Of a stretch of 64,000 bases of DNA, positions 42,283-52,554 are shown piece by piece (position 1 is the stretch's first letter; each line of letters opens with the position of its first letter). Both the position numbers and the translations under genes were made by a program. This DNA is from Novosphingobium pentaromativorans US6-1 (GTDB taxonomy: Bacteria; Pseudomonadota; Alphaproteobacteria; Sphingomonadales; Sphingomonadaceae): NCBI RefSeq assembly GCF_000767465.1, contig NZ_CP009295.1, positions 62,001 to 126,000 on the forward strand, written 5' to 3'. The notes under the pieces were generated by a model, which was not told the DNA's origin, did not search any database, and saw nothing but the letters and a program-made list of their open reading frames with translations.

Positions 42283-43998
42283 ATGCATGATACGGCATAT
42301 CGGATCGGAGGGCTTGTCATGGACACCTACCTGCCGTCCACTTCCTCCAAGATTCTGGAGATCGGTGCCCAGAACGTGAATGGCACGTTGCGGGATCATG
42401 CGCCGCGAAACGCCGAATACATAGGGCTGGATTTCGAGGCCGGTGACGGGGTCGATATCGTGGTCACCGGCCTTGACGACTGGAGCGTACCCGATGACCA
42501 TTTCGACATGGTCATGGCATCGTCGGTTTTCGAACATGACAAGGCTTTCTGGCGCACTTTCCTCATGATGTGCGCGAAGACCAGTCCAGGGGGACACATC
42601 TATATCAGCGCACCTTCCAATGGGACGGTGCACCGCTATCCCCAAGACTACTGGCGTTTCTACCCGGACGCAGGACTAGCGCTGGAGGATTGGGCGCGAA
42701 ACGAAGGTTTCGACGTGATGCTGGTCGAAAGCTTCGTTGCTGAGCGCAAAGCCGACGTATGGAACGACTTTTGCGCCGTGTTCCGTCGCGGCCCAAGCGA
42801 TGCGGACCTGAACCGCGACTTCGTGTTCAAAAAGGTCGCGGCCACCAACATCCTGACATGGAGATCGTCAGAAATCTTCAATCCCACCGACGACAGTGAA
42901 GACACGCGCCTTCTGACGGCGGCCCATGAAGAAAAGCACAGGTGGGTCCTCCATAGCCAGCATTTGGAGGCCAGGCACAAGGACGAACTCGAACACCAGG
43001 TTCAGGAAATCACGCGCCTGAACGAGGAGATCGGGCGCCATCGGGGAAGTCTCGCATTGCTGGACGAGAAGGCCGCCGTCAAGGACAGAGAACTGGTCGC
43101 CTTGCGCCAGCGCTCTGAAGAGCTGACGCGCGAACTTGAACAGATGAATGCGGAAACCCAGGACCATGAACGGAGCCTGCAAGCCCAAGCCAATGCGACG
43201 AGCGAGTTGCAAAGCCGCCTCGCGCAGCGCGAGGAGGAGGCAGTGCAGGCTTGGGCTACTGCTCAAGAGCGAAAGGAAGAGCGGGATCGCCTTGCAACCG
43301 AAGTAGAGAAAGTACGGCAAGATCTGGCCGATGCAAACCAGTGGGTTTGCAAGCTTGCCCTCAATCGGACGCAGAATGAAAGGCAGATTGCCCGGCTCGA
43401 GCGAGCGCTGACCGCCAATTCACGCGATCTTGCAAGGCGCCACAACGCGCTGGCTCGCGAACATGAGGTGGCAATGGAGCAGGGGCGCGCCCTAAGCGAT
43501 CAGGTCAGTCTGCTGGAAAGCCGCAATGTCGATCTGCAAAGGCGTTTGGACACGCTGTCCGCAAGTTCGAAACAGGTTTTGGTCTCTTCCTTGCCAGTGA
43601 AACCGAACGGTACGAACGACCTGCCGGAGGCGCAGGAGCTACTCGAACGAAGTGGCCGAGCGGCGCGGCAGGCTGAAGCCCAATTGAAGGAACACCGCGA
43701 GGAAATCGCCGCACTGAGCCGCATGGTGGCGCAGGAGCAGGATAATGCAGTCGAGCTGGAAAGACGCAACGCATGGCTGCAAGCAGCAGCGAGCTTCCTG
43801 TTAGAGCAGGGAAAGTGGTGGTGGCGCTACATGCCGCTCAACTGGCAGCGGCATATGCGTGATAGGCGGCTCTTGCGAAGAGACCTGTTCGACAGCGATG
43901 CCTATCTGGCTAGGAATCCGGATGTCGCCGCTTCCGGGCAGGATCCTCTGCGGCATTTCATACACCACGGGATCACCGAGAACCGGCGGTTCGACTAA
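42283..43998 (+). CDS. SAM-dependent methyltransferase with long coiled coil and C-terminal FD/NPD module
   Basis: The N-terminal ~200 residues are a class I methyltransferase (SSKILEIGAQNVNG as motif I; FDMVMASSVFEHDKAFWRTF; KTSPGGHIYISAPSNG). A coiled coil of about 270 residues follows (EEKHRWVLHSQHLEARHKDELEHQV to AEAQLKEHREEIAALSRMV). A short hydrophobic/basic stretch (KWWWRYMPLNWQRHMRDRR) then leads to one module (LFDSDAYLARNPDV...HFIHHGITENRRF). Layout recalls WbdD-type chain-length regulators, where a methyltransferase is spaced by a coiled coil. The ATG at 42283 has AAAGGAG upstream. Confidence 0.82.
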   Translation: MHDTAYRIGGLVMDTYLPSTSSKILEIGAQNVNGTLRDHAPRNAEYIGLDFEAGDGVDIVVTGLDDWSVPDDHFDMVMASSVFEHDKAFWRTFLMMCAKTSPGGHIYISAPSNGTVHRYPQDYWRFYPDAGLALEDWARNEGFDVMLVESFVAERKADVWNDFCAVFRRGPSDADLNRDFVFKKVAATNILTWRSSEIFNPTDDSEDTRLLTAAHEEKHRWVLHSQHLEARHKDELEHQVQEITRLNEEIGRHRGSLALLDEKAAVKDRELVALRQRSEELTRELEQMNAETQDHERSLQAQANATSELQSRLAQREEEAVQAWATAQERKEERDRLATEVEKVRQDLADANQWVCKLALNRTQNERQIARLERALTANSRDLARRHNALAREHEVAMEQGRALSDQVSLLESRNVDLQRRLDTLSASSKQVLVSSLPVKPNGTNDLPEAQELLERSGRAARQAEAQLKEHREEIAALSRMVAQEQDNAVELERRNAWLQAAASFLLEQGKWWWRYMPLNWQRHMRDRRLLRRDLFDSDAYLARNPDVAASGQDPLRHFIHHGITENRRFD

Positions 43999-44009
43999 AG
44001 ATCGGCTCC

Positions 44010-45263
44010 ATGACCAAATTCACAGATGATATCGAGCGGTTGACCAGTAACGGTACATTCGACTCAGCCTGGTATATTAAACGGTATCCCGACGTTTTGG
44101 ACAGCGGCATGACGCCGATAGAACATTACGTCAGGATAGGTCAGTGCATCGGGCGCAAGCCCAATGGCCGGGAAGAGCGTTCTTGGCAGCAGCCGGAGGC
44201 AAATGGGCCCGCAACTGCAGCGAGAACTGCAGCGCCGGTCTGGCCACCACTTCCGGAGAGCGACGACACCAATCCGTACAAGCAATATGAGGCAGACATC
44301 TTCGCCAAGCTGGACGCCCTGTCCCGCCGGGAAAAGCTTCCCATCGATGTAGAGATCGATACCAACTATACAGGTCCGGCACATTTGACGCCGTTCGATT
44401 CCTTTACCTCGGCGCGAGAGCGCGAAATTAGCGTTCGCCAGACGGTCAAAATGTTGCAGCTCGGCATCGTCGCCGTTAATCCTAGGCCCGGTGTCCATGC
44501 GGCCCGGGAGAAAAATGGAGATTTCATCCGCTATCCCAGCATCGCGGCCGAGGGCGACATGGTGGAACAAGTTCCCCCCTCGATGCTGATCCATATCCAT
44601 GCGTTCTACCCCGACATCCTGGAAGAAATGCTCGGCCGCTTCGTCGGTCCGGCGCATCAAGCTCGTTTCCTCATCACGACGACGACGCAAAAGAACCATG
44701 AAGCGGTGAGCCGCATTGTGGAGGAGCAGGCATTCTCTAGAGCGCGGGTCATCCGGACCGAGAACAACGGCCGCGATGTCGGCCCATTTCTCGACCACGT
44801 GATCGACCATGCCGGCGACGGCGACGTGATCTGCCATGTTCACACCAAGAAGAGCCCGGACGTGGGCGGCAGCTACGGTGAAAAGTGGCGCAAGAGCCTG
44901 TATGGAACTTTGTTGACGCAGACCGCGATGGATGCCTTCCAGGACAGAAATCTGGGTCTGCTGTTCCCCGACTTTTCTCGTAGCGTCGGATGGGGGAAGA
45001 ACCGCGCGTTCTGCGAGGCCATGGCAGAAAAGCTAGACATGCAGCTCAGGGCGCATCCCGGCCCTATACCCGTTGGTAACATGTTCATCGCCCGTGTCGA
45101 GGTCGCCAGAATGATGCGAGGGGCGACGCAGGGCATGCAATGGCCGCGCGAGCCTGTGCCTTACGATGGGTCGGTGCTTCACGCCATCGAACGCATGTGG
45201 CCCTTGGTGTGCGAGCGTGCGGGCCTGAGCTGGTCCGCGATCCATGCACGGTCGATCTCTTGA
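44010..45263 (+). CDS. Rhamnan synthesis protein F-like (RgpF) glycosyltransferase-related protein
   Basis: 417 aa. The N-terminus has one module (FDSAWYIKRYPDV...HYVRIGQCIGR). The main part matches the RgpF family: PSMLIHIHAFYPDILEEML, RTENNGRDVGPFLDHV, DVICHVHTKKSP and PVGNMFIARVE. RgpF proteins act in rhamnose-glucose polysaccharide assembly, which fits the rfbCBDA genes that follow. It starts 11 bp after the methyltransferase gene, so the two are probably co-transcribed. Confidence 0.85.
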   Translation: MTKFTDDIERLTSNGTFDSAWYIKRYPDVLDSGMTPIEHYVRIGQCIGRKPNGREERSWQQPEANGPATAARTAAPVWPPLPESDDTNPYKQYEADIFAKLDALSRREKLPIDVEIDTNYTGPAHLTPFDSFTSAREREISVRQTVKMLQLGIVAVNPRPGVHAAREKNGDFIRYPSIAAEGDMVEQVPPSMLIHIHAFYPDILEEMLGRFVGPAHQARFLITTTTQKNHEAVSRIVEEQAFSRARVIRTENNGRDVGPFLDHVIDHAGDGDVICHVHTKKSPDVGGSYGEKWRKSLYGTLLTQTAMDAFQDRNLGLLFPDFSRSVGWGKNRAFCEAMAEKLDMQLRAHPGPIPVGNMFIARVEVARMMRGATQGMQWPREPVPYDGSVLHAIERMWPLVCERAGLSWSAIHARSIS

Positions 45264-45390
45264 CGGGCCTGCGGGCGGCTCCTGCAAAATCGGCCGCTAA
45301 TTTCCAATGGCTGGGTCGACCGCCATTGCAAGCTTCCAAAGGCTCATCTAAGGGCCTGCATTTACTTTATTGAAGGTGCCAGGCACTTAG

Positions 45391-46521
45391 ATGATGTGGT
45401 TTAGAGCACTTGTAGTGGTTTTGGTTGCCGGCCAACTGAGCGCCTGTGCGACCCTTCCCTCCAGTGGACCTACGGGGTCGCAGATCACCAGAGATTTGGA
45501 GCAATCACAAGGCGGGATCGGCCTTGTCGAGGTCACGAGCATGGACGCAGTGCCCAAAGTGCCCCACCGGACAGCCACACCGCTACCCGAATTGGCTCCG
45601 CCTCCGACTGACATGGTCGGTCCGGGGGACGTGCTGGAAGTATCCATTTACGAAGCTGGTGTTTCACTTTTCGGAGGAACGCAGTCGACGCTTGCGGCTC
45701 CCGCCTTCGATCCTTCCGCGAAAGTGCATACGCTTCCCCCAAGCCGGGTAAATGACGATGGTGACATCGTAATTCCCTATGCCGGACGTATCCATGTGGT
45801 CGGCAAGACGATCGACGAAATCCAGGACCAGATCCGCAGGTCTCTCCGCGGGTTGACTCAAAATCCGCAAGTTCTGGTAACCGCGCGCGACGTGATCACC
45901 AATTCCGTCATAGTCAGTGGTGAAGTAGCGCGGCCAGGCCGCCTCGTGCTGCAGACAAACCGCGAAACGCTGTCCGATATCGTTGCCTTGGCTGGCGGTT
46001 ACCGAGGACGGGCGGCAGATCTCGATGTCAGAGTCATGCGCGGCCAGCATTCCACCGAACTGCCCTTAAGCGAACTGCTCGACAACCCGGCCTTGGACGT
46101 GCGCGCTTATCCAGGCGATCGTATCGCCCTCATCAGCGATCCTCGGACGTTCACAATTTTAGGGGCGGCGGGGCGGATTGACCAGATCGCCTTAACCCAT
46201 TCTAATATGACGCTGGCACAAGCCATCGCATCGGCAGGTGGACCGAACCCCAACCTTGGCGATCCAAAGGCCATCTTCGTATTCCGCTACGTCCCTGATG
46301 CCAATGGGCAGACAAAGCCTGTCGTCTATCACATCAACATGATGCAGGCAGGCTCGTTCTTTCTCGCGCAGCGCTTTGCCCTGCAAGATCGCGATGTGAT
46401 CTATTTCGGAAACGCGCGAGCCAATCAGCCGAGCAAGCTCATCCAGCTGATCAGTCAGCTGTTCTCGCCCATCCTTACCGTGACGAGCACTGTTCAGGTG
46501 CTGCAGAACAGCAAAAACTAA
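45391..46521 (+). CDS. Polysaccharide export outer-membrane lipoprotein (OPX, Wza/KpsD type)
   Basis: 376 aa. A lipoprotein signal ends in LSAC (Cys19). VGPGDVLEVSIYEAG starts the polysaccharide export domain, and YAGRIHVVGKTIDEIQDQIRR the conserved second part. SLBB-type repeats follow (ITNSVIVSGEVARPGRLVL, FTILGAAGRIDQIALTH). It should form the outer-membrane pore that works with the KpsEMT transporter encoded at the left of the window. No tyrosine kinase is visible, in keeping with ABC-dependent export. Confidence 0.92.
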   Translation: MMWFRALVVVLVAGQLSACATLPSSGPTGSQITRDLEQSQGGIGLVEVTSMDAVPKVPHRTATPLPELAPPPTDMVGPGDVLEVSIYEAGVSLFGGTQSTLAAPAFDPSAKVHTLPPSRVNDDGDIVIPYAGRIHVVGKTIDEIQDQIRRSLRGLTQNPQVLVTARDVITNSVIVSGEVARPGRLVLQTNRETLSDIVALAGGYRGRAADLDVRVMRGQHSTELPLSELLDNPALDVRAYPGDRIALISDPRTFTILGAAGRIDQIALTHSNMTLAQAIASAGGPNPNLGDPKAIFVFRYVPDANGQTKPVVYHINMMQAGSFFLAQRFALQDRDVIYFGNARANQPSKLIQLISQLFSPILTVTSTVQVLQNSKN

Positions 46522-46574
46522 CTCAACCGGGAAATAGCGGAGAAGCCGCTGTGCCAAGCTAACGAAGCGAGACC

Positions 46575-47138
46575 ATGGAAGTTCAACCCCTAGACCTTCT
46601 TGGCTTGAAGCTGATCATTCCCCGACACATAGGGGATGAGCGCGGGTATTTCGCTGAGACGTTCCGGACCGATGTCTTCGCGCGGGAATGCGGTGATTGG
46701 ACTTTCGTGCAGGACAACGAATCCCTCAGCGCACGAGCCGGCACCGTCCGCGGCCTGCATTTCCAGACCGAGCCGTACGCGCAGGGCAAGCTGGTGCGCT
46801 GCACTGCGGGCGCGCTGTTCGACGTGGCAGTGGACATCCGCGCCGGTTCGCCCACCTACGGACAGTGGGTGGCAAAAACACTGACGCCGGAAAACGGCAG
46901 GCAGCTCTGGATTCCGGCCGGGTTCGCCCACGGGTTCTGCTCGCTCGAACCGAACACCGTAATCGCCTACAAGGTGACGGGCTACTACAGCGCCGAGTGC
47001 GACAAGGGCTTGGCGTGGGACGATCCCGCCATTGGCATCGTGTGGCCCGACGTCGCGCATCCCGACACGCTTTCCTCCAAGGACCGGCAGCAGCCGCGCC
47101 TTTCCGAACTTCCCGCCTACTTCAGCTGGAGCGAATAA
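46575..47138 (+). CDS. rfbC: dTDP-4-dehydrorhamnose 3,5-epimerase
   Basis: 187 aa, the usual length. [36 protein letters not shown] with the active-site His, and [27 protein letters not shown] with the Tyr/His region are diagnostic. It catalyses the third step of dTDP-L-rhamnose synthesis and is followed 2 bp later by rfbB. The order rfbC-B-D-A forms one compact operon. Confidence 0.97.
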   Translation: MEVQPLDLLGLKLIIPRHIGDERGYFAETFRTDVFARECGDWTFVQDNESLSARAGTVRGLHFQTEPYAQGKLVRCTAGALFDVAVDIRAGSPTYGQWVAKTLTPENGRQLWIPAGFAHGFCSLEPNTVIAYKVTGYYSAECDKGLAWDDPAIGIVWPDVAHPDTLSSKDRQQPRLSELPAYFSWSE

Positions 47139-47140
47139 TA

Positions 47141-48202
47141 ATGCGCGTAATCGTGACCGGCGGGGCCGGCTTCATCGGCTCGGCCCTCGTACGCTATCTG
47201 ATACTGGACAAGGGCTATGACGTCCTGACTATCGATGCCCTCACGTATGCTGGCTGCGAGGCCTCGCTAAAGGTTGTCGAGGGACGTAACAATCATCGCT
47301 TCCTGCAAGCCAACATCTGCGATCGCGCGGCGATGGAAATGGCGATCGCGGACTTCCGCCCCGACCGCATCATGCACCTGGCCGCCGAAAGCCACGTCGA
47401 CCGCTCGATCACGGGCGCTGCCGACTTCATCCAGACCAACGTGGTGGGCACCTTCACCCTGCTGGAGGCCGCGCGCGGATACTGGAACGGGCTTGATGCC
47501 GATGCCAAGGCGGCCTTCCGTTTCCTCCACGTCTCGACCGACGAGGTCTACGGATCGCTTGGCGATGAAGGGCTGTTCGAGGAAACGACTCCCTACGATC
47601 CCAGCTCCCCTTATTCGGCCTCCAAGGCAGCGTCGGACCATCTGGCTAAGGCATGGGAACGCACGTACGGGATGCCCATCGTGGTGTCGAACTGCTCGAA
47701 CAATTACGGTCCCTACCACTTCCCCGAAAAGCTTATCCCGCTCACTATTCTCAACGCGCTCGCCGGCAAGCCACTGCCCGTTTACGGCAAGGGCGACAAC
47801 GTGCGCGACTGGCTGTATGTGGACGACCATGCCCGCGCGCTCGACATCATCATCGAGAAGGGCCGTGTGGGCGAAACCTACAACGTGGGCGGTCGCAACG
47901 AGCGCCGGAACATCGACGTGGTACGCCGCATCTGCGCCGTGCTTGACGAACTGTTGCCGGGCGACGCCCCGCGCGAGAACCTGATCGAGTTCGTCACCGA
48001 CCGCCCGGGGCACGACGCGCGCTACGCCATAGACGCGACCAAGTTGGAAAACGAACTGGGCTGGCGCGCTGCCGAGAATTTCGACACGGGCATCGAGAAG
48101 ACGGTGCGCTGGTATCTGGAAAACGAATGGTGGTGGGGCCCGCTGCGTGAGCGCTATGACGGGCAGAGGCTCGGCCTTTCCTTCGCGAAGGCGCCTGCGT
48201 GA
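47141..48202 (+). CDS. rfbB: dTDP-glucose 4,6-dehydratase
   Basis: 353 aa. [20 protein letters not shown] is the NAD-binding start, [12 protein letters not shown] and [14 protein letters not shown] are family signatures, and [11 protein letters not shown] gives the YxxxK pair. The frame is open upstream through rfbC, but the ATG at 47141 restores the normal N-terminus. The stop overlaps the rfbD GTG start by GTGA. Confidence 0.97.
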   Translation: MRVIVTGGAGFIGSALVRYLILDKGYDVLTIDALTYAGCEASLKVVEGRNNHRFLQANICDRAAMEMAIADFRPDRIMHLAAESHVDRSITGAADFIQTNVVGTFTLLEAARGYWNGLDADAKAAFRFLHVSTDEVYGSLGDEGLFEETTPYDPSSPYSASKAASDHLAKAWERTYGMPIVVSNCSNNYGPYHFPEKLIPLTILNALAGKPLPVYGKGDNVRDWLYVDDHARALDIIIEKGRVGETYNVGGRNERRNIDVVRRICAVLDELLPGDAPRENLIEFVTDRPGHDARYAIDATKLENELGWRAAENFDTGIEKTVRWYLENEWWWGPLRERYDGQRLGLSFAKAPA

Positions 48203-49089
48203 GGATCGCCGTCACCGGCAAGTTGGGCCAGGTGGTCACCGCGCTGATCGAGCGCGGTAGCGCCGCTGGGCACGATGTCGTCGCACTGGGGCGGCCGGAG
48301 ATTGACCTGGCCGACCCCGCATCGGTCGCCCGTGCTCTGGAATCGACAGCGCCCGACGTGGTGGTTTCGGCCGCTGCCTATACAGCGGTCGACAAGGCGG
48401 AGAGCGAGGCGGACCTAGCGCATGCCGTCAACGGTGCGGGCGCATGCGCGGTGGCACGCTCGGCCAAGGCGCTGGGCGTGCCGGTAATCCATCTTTCCAC
48501 CGACTATGTATTCGATGGTAAGCTGGACCGGCCTTACCGGGAAAGCGACCCGACCGGCCCCACCGGCGTCTATGGCGCTTCCAAGCTGGCTGGTGAGCAG
48601 GCGGTGCTAAAGGAGCATGGCGGCAATGCCGCGATTCTTCGCGTGGCGTGGGTATACAGCCCATTCGGGACCAACTTCGTCAAGACGATGCTGCGCCTCG
48701 CAGGGGACCGGGATGAGGTGTCGGTGGTGGCAGACCAAGTGGGTAATCCCACCAGCGCACTCGACATTGCCGATGGTATTCTTTTGGTAGCCGCAAACCT
48801 CGTCGCCAGTGACGATCCGGCCCTGCGTGGCATGTTCCACATGACCGCGCGTGGAGAGGCGAGCTGGGCGGACTTCGCGGAGGCTATCTTCGCAGCCTCT
48901 GCCTCCATCGGTGGACCGTTCGCAACGGTGCGGCGGATCACCACCGCCGACTATCCCACGCCCGCCACGCGGCCCGCGAATTCGCGCCTCGACGGCACGC
49001 GGATCGCCGCTGTCCACGGCGTGTCTTTGCCCGACTGGCAAGGCGCACTTACCACCGTCGTCACACGCCTAAACGAAGGCTCCGCCTGA
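48199..49089 (+). CDS. rfbD: dTDP-4-dehydrorhamnose reductase
   Basis: 296 aa beginning at GTG ([12 protein letters not shown]). [26 protein letters not shown] and [15 protein letters not shown] are conserved RmlD motifs, including the YxxxK. It makes dTDP-L-rhamnose, the donor probably used by the RgpF-like and other transferases of this locus. Confidence 0.96.
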   Translation: MRIAVTGKLGQVVTALIERGSAAGHDVVALGRPEIDLADPASVARALESTAPDVVVSAAAYTAVDKAESEADLAHAVNGAGACAVARSAKALGVPVIHLSTDYVFDGKLDRPYRESDPTGPTGVYGASKLAGEQAVLKEHGGNAAILRVAWVYSPFGTNFVKTMLRLAGDRDEVSVVADQVGNPTSALDIADGILLVAANLVASDDPALRGMFHMTARGEASWADFAEAIFAASASIGGPFATVRRITTADYPTPATRPANSRLDGTRIAAVHGVSLPDWQGALTTVVTRLNEGSA

Positions 49090-49132
49090 TTGACGAGAAT
49101 CCCCTGAAAGCAAGTAAACAAGGAACCGAGAC

Positions 49133-50002
49133 GTGAAGGGCATCATTCTGGCCGGTGGCAGCGGCACGCGGCTTTATCCCATGACGCTGTCGACCTCGAA
49201 GCAGCTTATGCCGGTCTACGACAAGCCGATGATCTATTACCCCCTCAGCACGCTGATGCTGGCGGGTATCCGCGAAGTGCTGATCATCTCCACCCCGCGT
49301 GACCTGCCCGCGTTCCAAAGTCTGCTGGGTGATGGCTCGCAGTGGGGGATGACGTTCGAATATGCCGAGCAGCCCAGCCCGGACGGGCTGGCGCAGGCCT
49401 ATGTGATCGGTGCCGATTTTATCGGCGGAGAACCCTCGGCGCTGATCCTGGGCGACAACATCTATCACGGCCATGGCCTGCCCGAACTGCTGTCCAGCGC
49501 ATCCTCGCGCAAGACCGGCGCCAGCGTGTTCGCCTATCACGTCCACGATCCCGAGCGTTATGGCGTGGTCGCCTTCGACGAGACGATGAAGGCCGTCTCG
49601 ATCGAGGAAAAGCCAGAACAGCCACAGTCCAACTGGGCGGTCACGGGCCTGTATTTCTACGATGCGCAGGTGGTGGAAATTGCTGCGAACCTCGAGCCCT
49701 CCCCGCGCGGAGAGCTCGAGATCACCGACGTCAACCGCGTCTATCTGGAGCGCGGTGAACTGTCGGTGGAGATCATGGGCCGCGGTTACGCATGGCTTGA
49801 TACCGGCACCCCCGACAGCCTGCTCGACGCAGCCGAGTTCGTCCGCGTACTGGAAAAGCGCCAGGGCTTCAAGATCGCCAGCCCCGAGGAAATCGCCTTT
49901 CGCCAGGGCTTCATCGACGCAGCCGGAATGGATCGCGCGATTGGCAAGCTGGGTAAGTCTGATTACGGTCGATATCTGCGCGGGATCTTGGCTGAAACTT
50001 AA
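49133..50002 (+). CDS. rfbA: Glucose-1-phosphate thymidylyltransferase
   Basis: 289 aa from GTG ([18 protein letters not shown]), with AAGGAA upstream. [18 protein letters not shown] and [13 protein letters not shown] are diagnostic of RmlA, and [18 protein letters not shown] closes the core. It is the first enzyme of the dTDP-rhamnose pathway and the last gene of this operon, followed 17 bp later by a strong terminator hairpin. Confidence 0.97.
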   Translation: MKGIILAGGSGTRLYPMTLSTSKQLMPVYDKPMIYYPLSTLMLAGIREVLIISTPRDLPAFQSLLGDGSQWGMTFEYAEQPSPDGLAQAYVIGADFIGGEPSALILGDNIYHGHGLPELLSSASSRKTGASVFAYHVHDPERYGVVAFDETMKAVSIEEKPEQPQSNWAVTGLYFYDAQVVEIAANLEPSPRGELEITDVNRVYLERGELSVEIMGRGYAWLDTGTPDSLLDAAEFVRVLEKRQGFKIASPEEIAFRQGFIDAAGMDRAIGKLGKSDYGRYLRGILAET

Positions 50003-50019
50003 ATCTAAGCGTTCGCGAT

Positions 50020-50055
50020 AAAGGATGCCAGATAGATATCCATCTGGCATCCTTT
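50020..50055 (+). terminator. Terminator hairpin after rfbA
   Basis: AAAGGATGCCAGAT and ATCTGGCATCCTTT form a perfect 14-bp stem with an 8-base loop; the stem itself ends in TTT. It lies 17 bp after the rfbA stop. Confidence 0.85.
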
Positions 50056-50346
50056 CTAAACGTCTTAAAGCGCAGCTCTCGTATTACAACAGGGCGTCGC
50101 AGTTCCACTACGGCCGAGCCGGATGCGGTAGTTTGTTGAAAGTTCACCAGTACCAATAGGCGTGTCGCTCCATGATCGTCCCATATCCAATTAACGTAAG
50201 TGGTGTTCTCAGGCCACGTCGATCCAAGGCATGAGTTCGCCGACACGTTTGTCTGGATACCCGTTAGCAAGCTTGGTAAGCGCCTTTGTCAGCCAGAGGC
50301 TCAACGATTAGTACCGGTCCGAAAGATCAAAGAAACTAGCCGTTGT
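50056..50346. other. Stretch between the rfbA terminator and the IS1380-type element
   Basis: About 290 bp. The only recognisable content is a short minus-strand fragment (50209-50306) described separately; the rest shows no gene or regulatory site I can support. Confidence 0.4.
50209..50306 (-). pseudogene. Possible IS66-type transposase C-terminal remnant
   Basis: One minus-strand frame reads TLSLWLTKALTKLANGYPDK followed by RVGELMPWIDVA and a stop. The form 'LxxRVxELxPW' at the very end is typical of IS66 TnpC. Only about 32 residues remain, so the call is tentative. Confidence 0.4.
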
Positions 50347-51975
50347 TATTCACCGGAGCGCGATATGAGGTTGGCGGAAGTGGCGTAAAGCACTGTTCTG
50401 AAGTAGGAAATTGGTTGTCGACACCATTCCTAATCAGGACAGAAAATGCCACAAGCCACACCCGCCAGCAGCGAGGTTAGCGCGCGCCGATTTTCGTTTC
50501 CAGCCATCGGGCGCAAGAAAGTGAGCGCGGCGTTCGACGGAGGCCGATTGACCTCGGACGGCGGAGTTCTGCTACTGGCGCAGGCGGAGCGCGAGATGCG
50601 GATTTGCGCACAGCTCGCCGGCTGCATTGCCGATCCGCGCGCCCCCTCTCGGGTGATCCATGCACTGGACGACATCCTGCGGGCACGGGTCCTGGCGATC
50701 TGCTGCGGCTACGAAGATGCCGACGACCTTGATGCTCTGCGCGATGATCCCGGCTTCCGCCTGGCGCTGGGCAAGCTGCCGGGGGCGGGCGCGGGCCTTG
50801 CCAGCCAACCGACCATGAGCCGCTGGGAAAACGCGCCGTCCACGCGCGAACTGGCGCACATGATGCAGGTCATGATTGGCATCTACTGCGCCAGCTATCC
50901 CAAGCCGCCCAAGGCGGTGACGTTGGATGTTGATGACACCTGCGATGTCGTTCATGGCTACCAGCAGCTGTCGTTCTGGAATGGTCATCACGGCGAGCGC
51001 TGCTTCCTGCCGATCCATGTCTACGACACTGCGACCGGCCGGCCGGTCGCGATGCTGCTGCGCACCGGCAAGACACCTTCGGGCGCGGAGGCCGCAGGGC
51101 ATATTCGCCGCCTCGTCCGGCATATCCGTCGACACTGGCCGGAAACGCACATCACCATCCGCGGCGATGGGCACTATGGCCGCCCCGAGGTCATGGCCTT
51201 CTGCGAGGCGGCCGGCGTCGACTATGTGTTTGGTCTGCCGACCAACGCTGCGTTGCGCGCCGATCCGGTAATCGTCGCGGCCGCCGATGCCTGTGCGGTC
51301 AAGCGCGCCGAAGAAGGCCGGGTAATCCTGCGCCACTATGCAGAGACCCACTATGGCGCGAAAAGCTGGAAGTGCCAGCGCCGCGTCGCCGCCCGGATCG
51401 AGGCGAGCATGCTCGGCATGGACATCCGGTATGTCGTCACCTCCCTGGCAGGCGGCTCCGCCGAGCACATCTACGACACGCTCTACTGTGCTCGCGGCCA
51501 GGCCGAGAACCTCATCAAGATGCACAAGACCCAGCTTGCCAGCGACCGCACCTCGTGCCGCTCGGCCAATGCCAACCAGATGCGCCTCATCCTCCACACC
51601 GCCGCCTACTGGCTGATGTGGCGCATCCGACAAACCATCCCGAAAGCCGCGTCGCTGGCCACTGCAGAGTTCGCGACCTTGCGCCTGCGGCTCATAAAGG
51701 TCGCCGCCCGCGTCATCGAAACCGCCACGCGCATACGCGTCGCCTTCGCCTCAGCATGCCCTGACGCCAGCACGTTCCGCGCCGTCGCCGCCGGGGTCAG
51801 GCTCGCACCGACATAGCCAACGCGGCCGCGCCGCCGAGATGCCGATCCTGCCCTTCAACCCCGCAAACCTATCGAACACCCGCGGTGAAAAAGACGCAGC
51901 GAACCGGCTCGCCCCCTTCACTCTGCAAGCCCAAACTCAGCACCAGCGCTCACGGAAATAGAGATCCGGTGAATA
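50347..51975 (+). mobile_element. IS1380-family insertion sequence
   Basis: The ends TATTCACCGGA... (50347-50364) and its inverted copy (51958-51975) match at 15 of 18 positions and enclose one transposase gene. No matching 4-bp target duplication is visible at these ends (TTGT versus GGAC), so a rearrangement followed, or the true ends differ by a few bases. Its right end abuts a PhyH-family gene that lacks its 5' part. Confidence 0.72.
50446..51816 (+). CDS. IS1380-family transposase, 456 aa
   Basis: FDGGRLTSDGGVLLLAQAERE at the N-terminus, KAVTLDVDDTCDVVHGYQQ with the first Asp pair, ITIRGDGHYGRPEVMAFCEAAGVDYVFGLP with the second catalytic Asp, and YCARGQAENLIKMHK with the catalytic Glu are typical of IS1380 DDE transposases. 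Full length with no frameshift, so it could be active. Confidence 0.93.
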   Translation: MPQATPASSEVSARRFSFPAIGRKKVSAAFDGGRLTSDGGVLLLAQAEREMRICAQLAGCIADPRAPSRVIHALDDILRARVLAICCGYEDADDLDALRDDPGFRLALGKLPGAGAGLASQPTMSRWENAPSTRELAHMMQVMIGIYCASYPKPPKAVTLDVDDTCDVVHGYQQLSFWNGHHGERCFLPIHVYDTATGRPVAMLLRTGKTPSGAEAAGHIRRLVRHIRRHWPETHITIRGDGHYGRPEVMAFCEAAGVDYVFGLPTNAALRADPVIVAAADACAVKRAEEGRVILRHYAETHYGAKSWKCQRRVAARIEASMLGMDIRYVVTSLAGGSAEHIYDTLYCARGQAENLIKMHKTQLASDRTSCRSANANQMRLILHTAAYWLMWRIRQTIPKAASLATAEFATLRLRLIKVAARVIETATRIRVAFASACPDASTFRAVAAGVRLAPT

Positions 51976-52471
51976 GGACGGGCTAGGCTGTCCCGCCATC
52001 ATCGCTTCCGCTCACAAGGATACCGCGTACGTCAAGGTCGACTGCAATCCGATGTCAATGATGGCGACGTGGGTTGCGCTGGAAGATGTCAGTGAAGGAA
52101 CGGGCGAACTCGAATACTTTGTCGGCAGTCATCGTTCGCCTGACTATGTTTTCGGCTCTCTATCGAAGTGGATAGAAGCCGCGCCTTGCGAGCATAATGA
52201 CTTCCTCGCCGCCCTTCACGCAAATGCCGAAACTTACGGCTATGCGCGTTCAAGATTCTTACCCAAGGCTGGCGATGTGCTCATCTGGCATGCAGATCTG
52301 GCGCATGGTGGAAGTGCGGTGACCAAACCCGGCCTCACCCGCCGCAGTCTAGTCACACACTATACGGCCGCCAGACATGCGCCTTACTACAGACGTTGGT
52401 CGAAGTTCCCCACCAACGAGTGTAACGGTGTAGAGTTTGTATCCAGCTACTCAGACGTCACCAGCGCCTGA
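51976..52471 (+). pseudogene. PhyH-family dioxygenase, 5' part lost next to the IS1380-type element
   Basis: The frame reads ...SAHKDTAYVKVDCNPMSMMATWVALEDV, then GELEYFVGSHRSPDYVFG, DVLIWHADLAHGGSAV and TRRSLVTHYTA. The AHKD motif gives the first iron His and Asp, LAHGG the second His and TRRS the 2-oxoglutarate Arg, so the catalytic core is present. The N-terminal ~100 residues normal for the family are missing, and no start codon or ribosome site is seen between the IS end and the motif. An internal ATG at 52052 would exclude the HxD motif. Confidence 0.75.
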
Positions 52472-52554
52472 TTGAGGTAGCGCGCCGCCGCTTGTTAGTC
52501 CATCAGTGGCGGCAGCGTCGTCGTCATCTTGCATGAAGGTAAGGTTCTGTTCGC

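Noticed and set aside
42092..42379. ATG frame of 95 aa before the methyltransferase gene
   Set aside because: It runs into the methyltransferase gene out of phase, has no recognisable content, and the AAAGGAG site belongs to the ATG at 42283.
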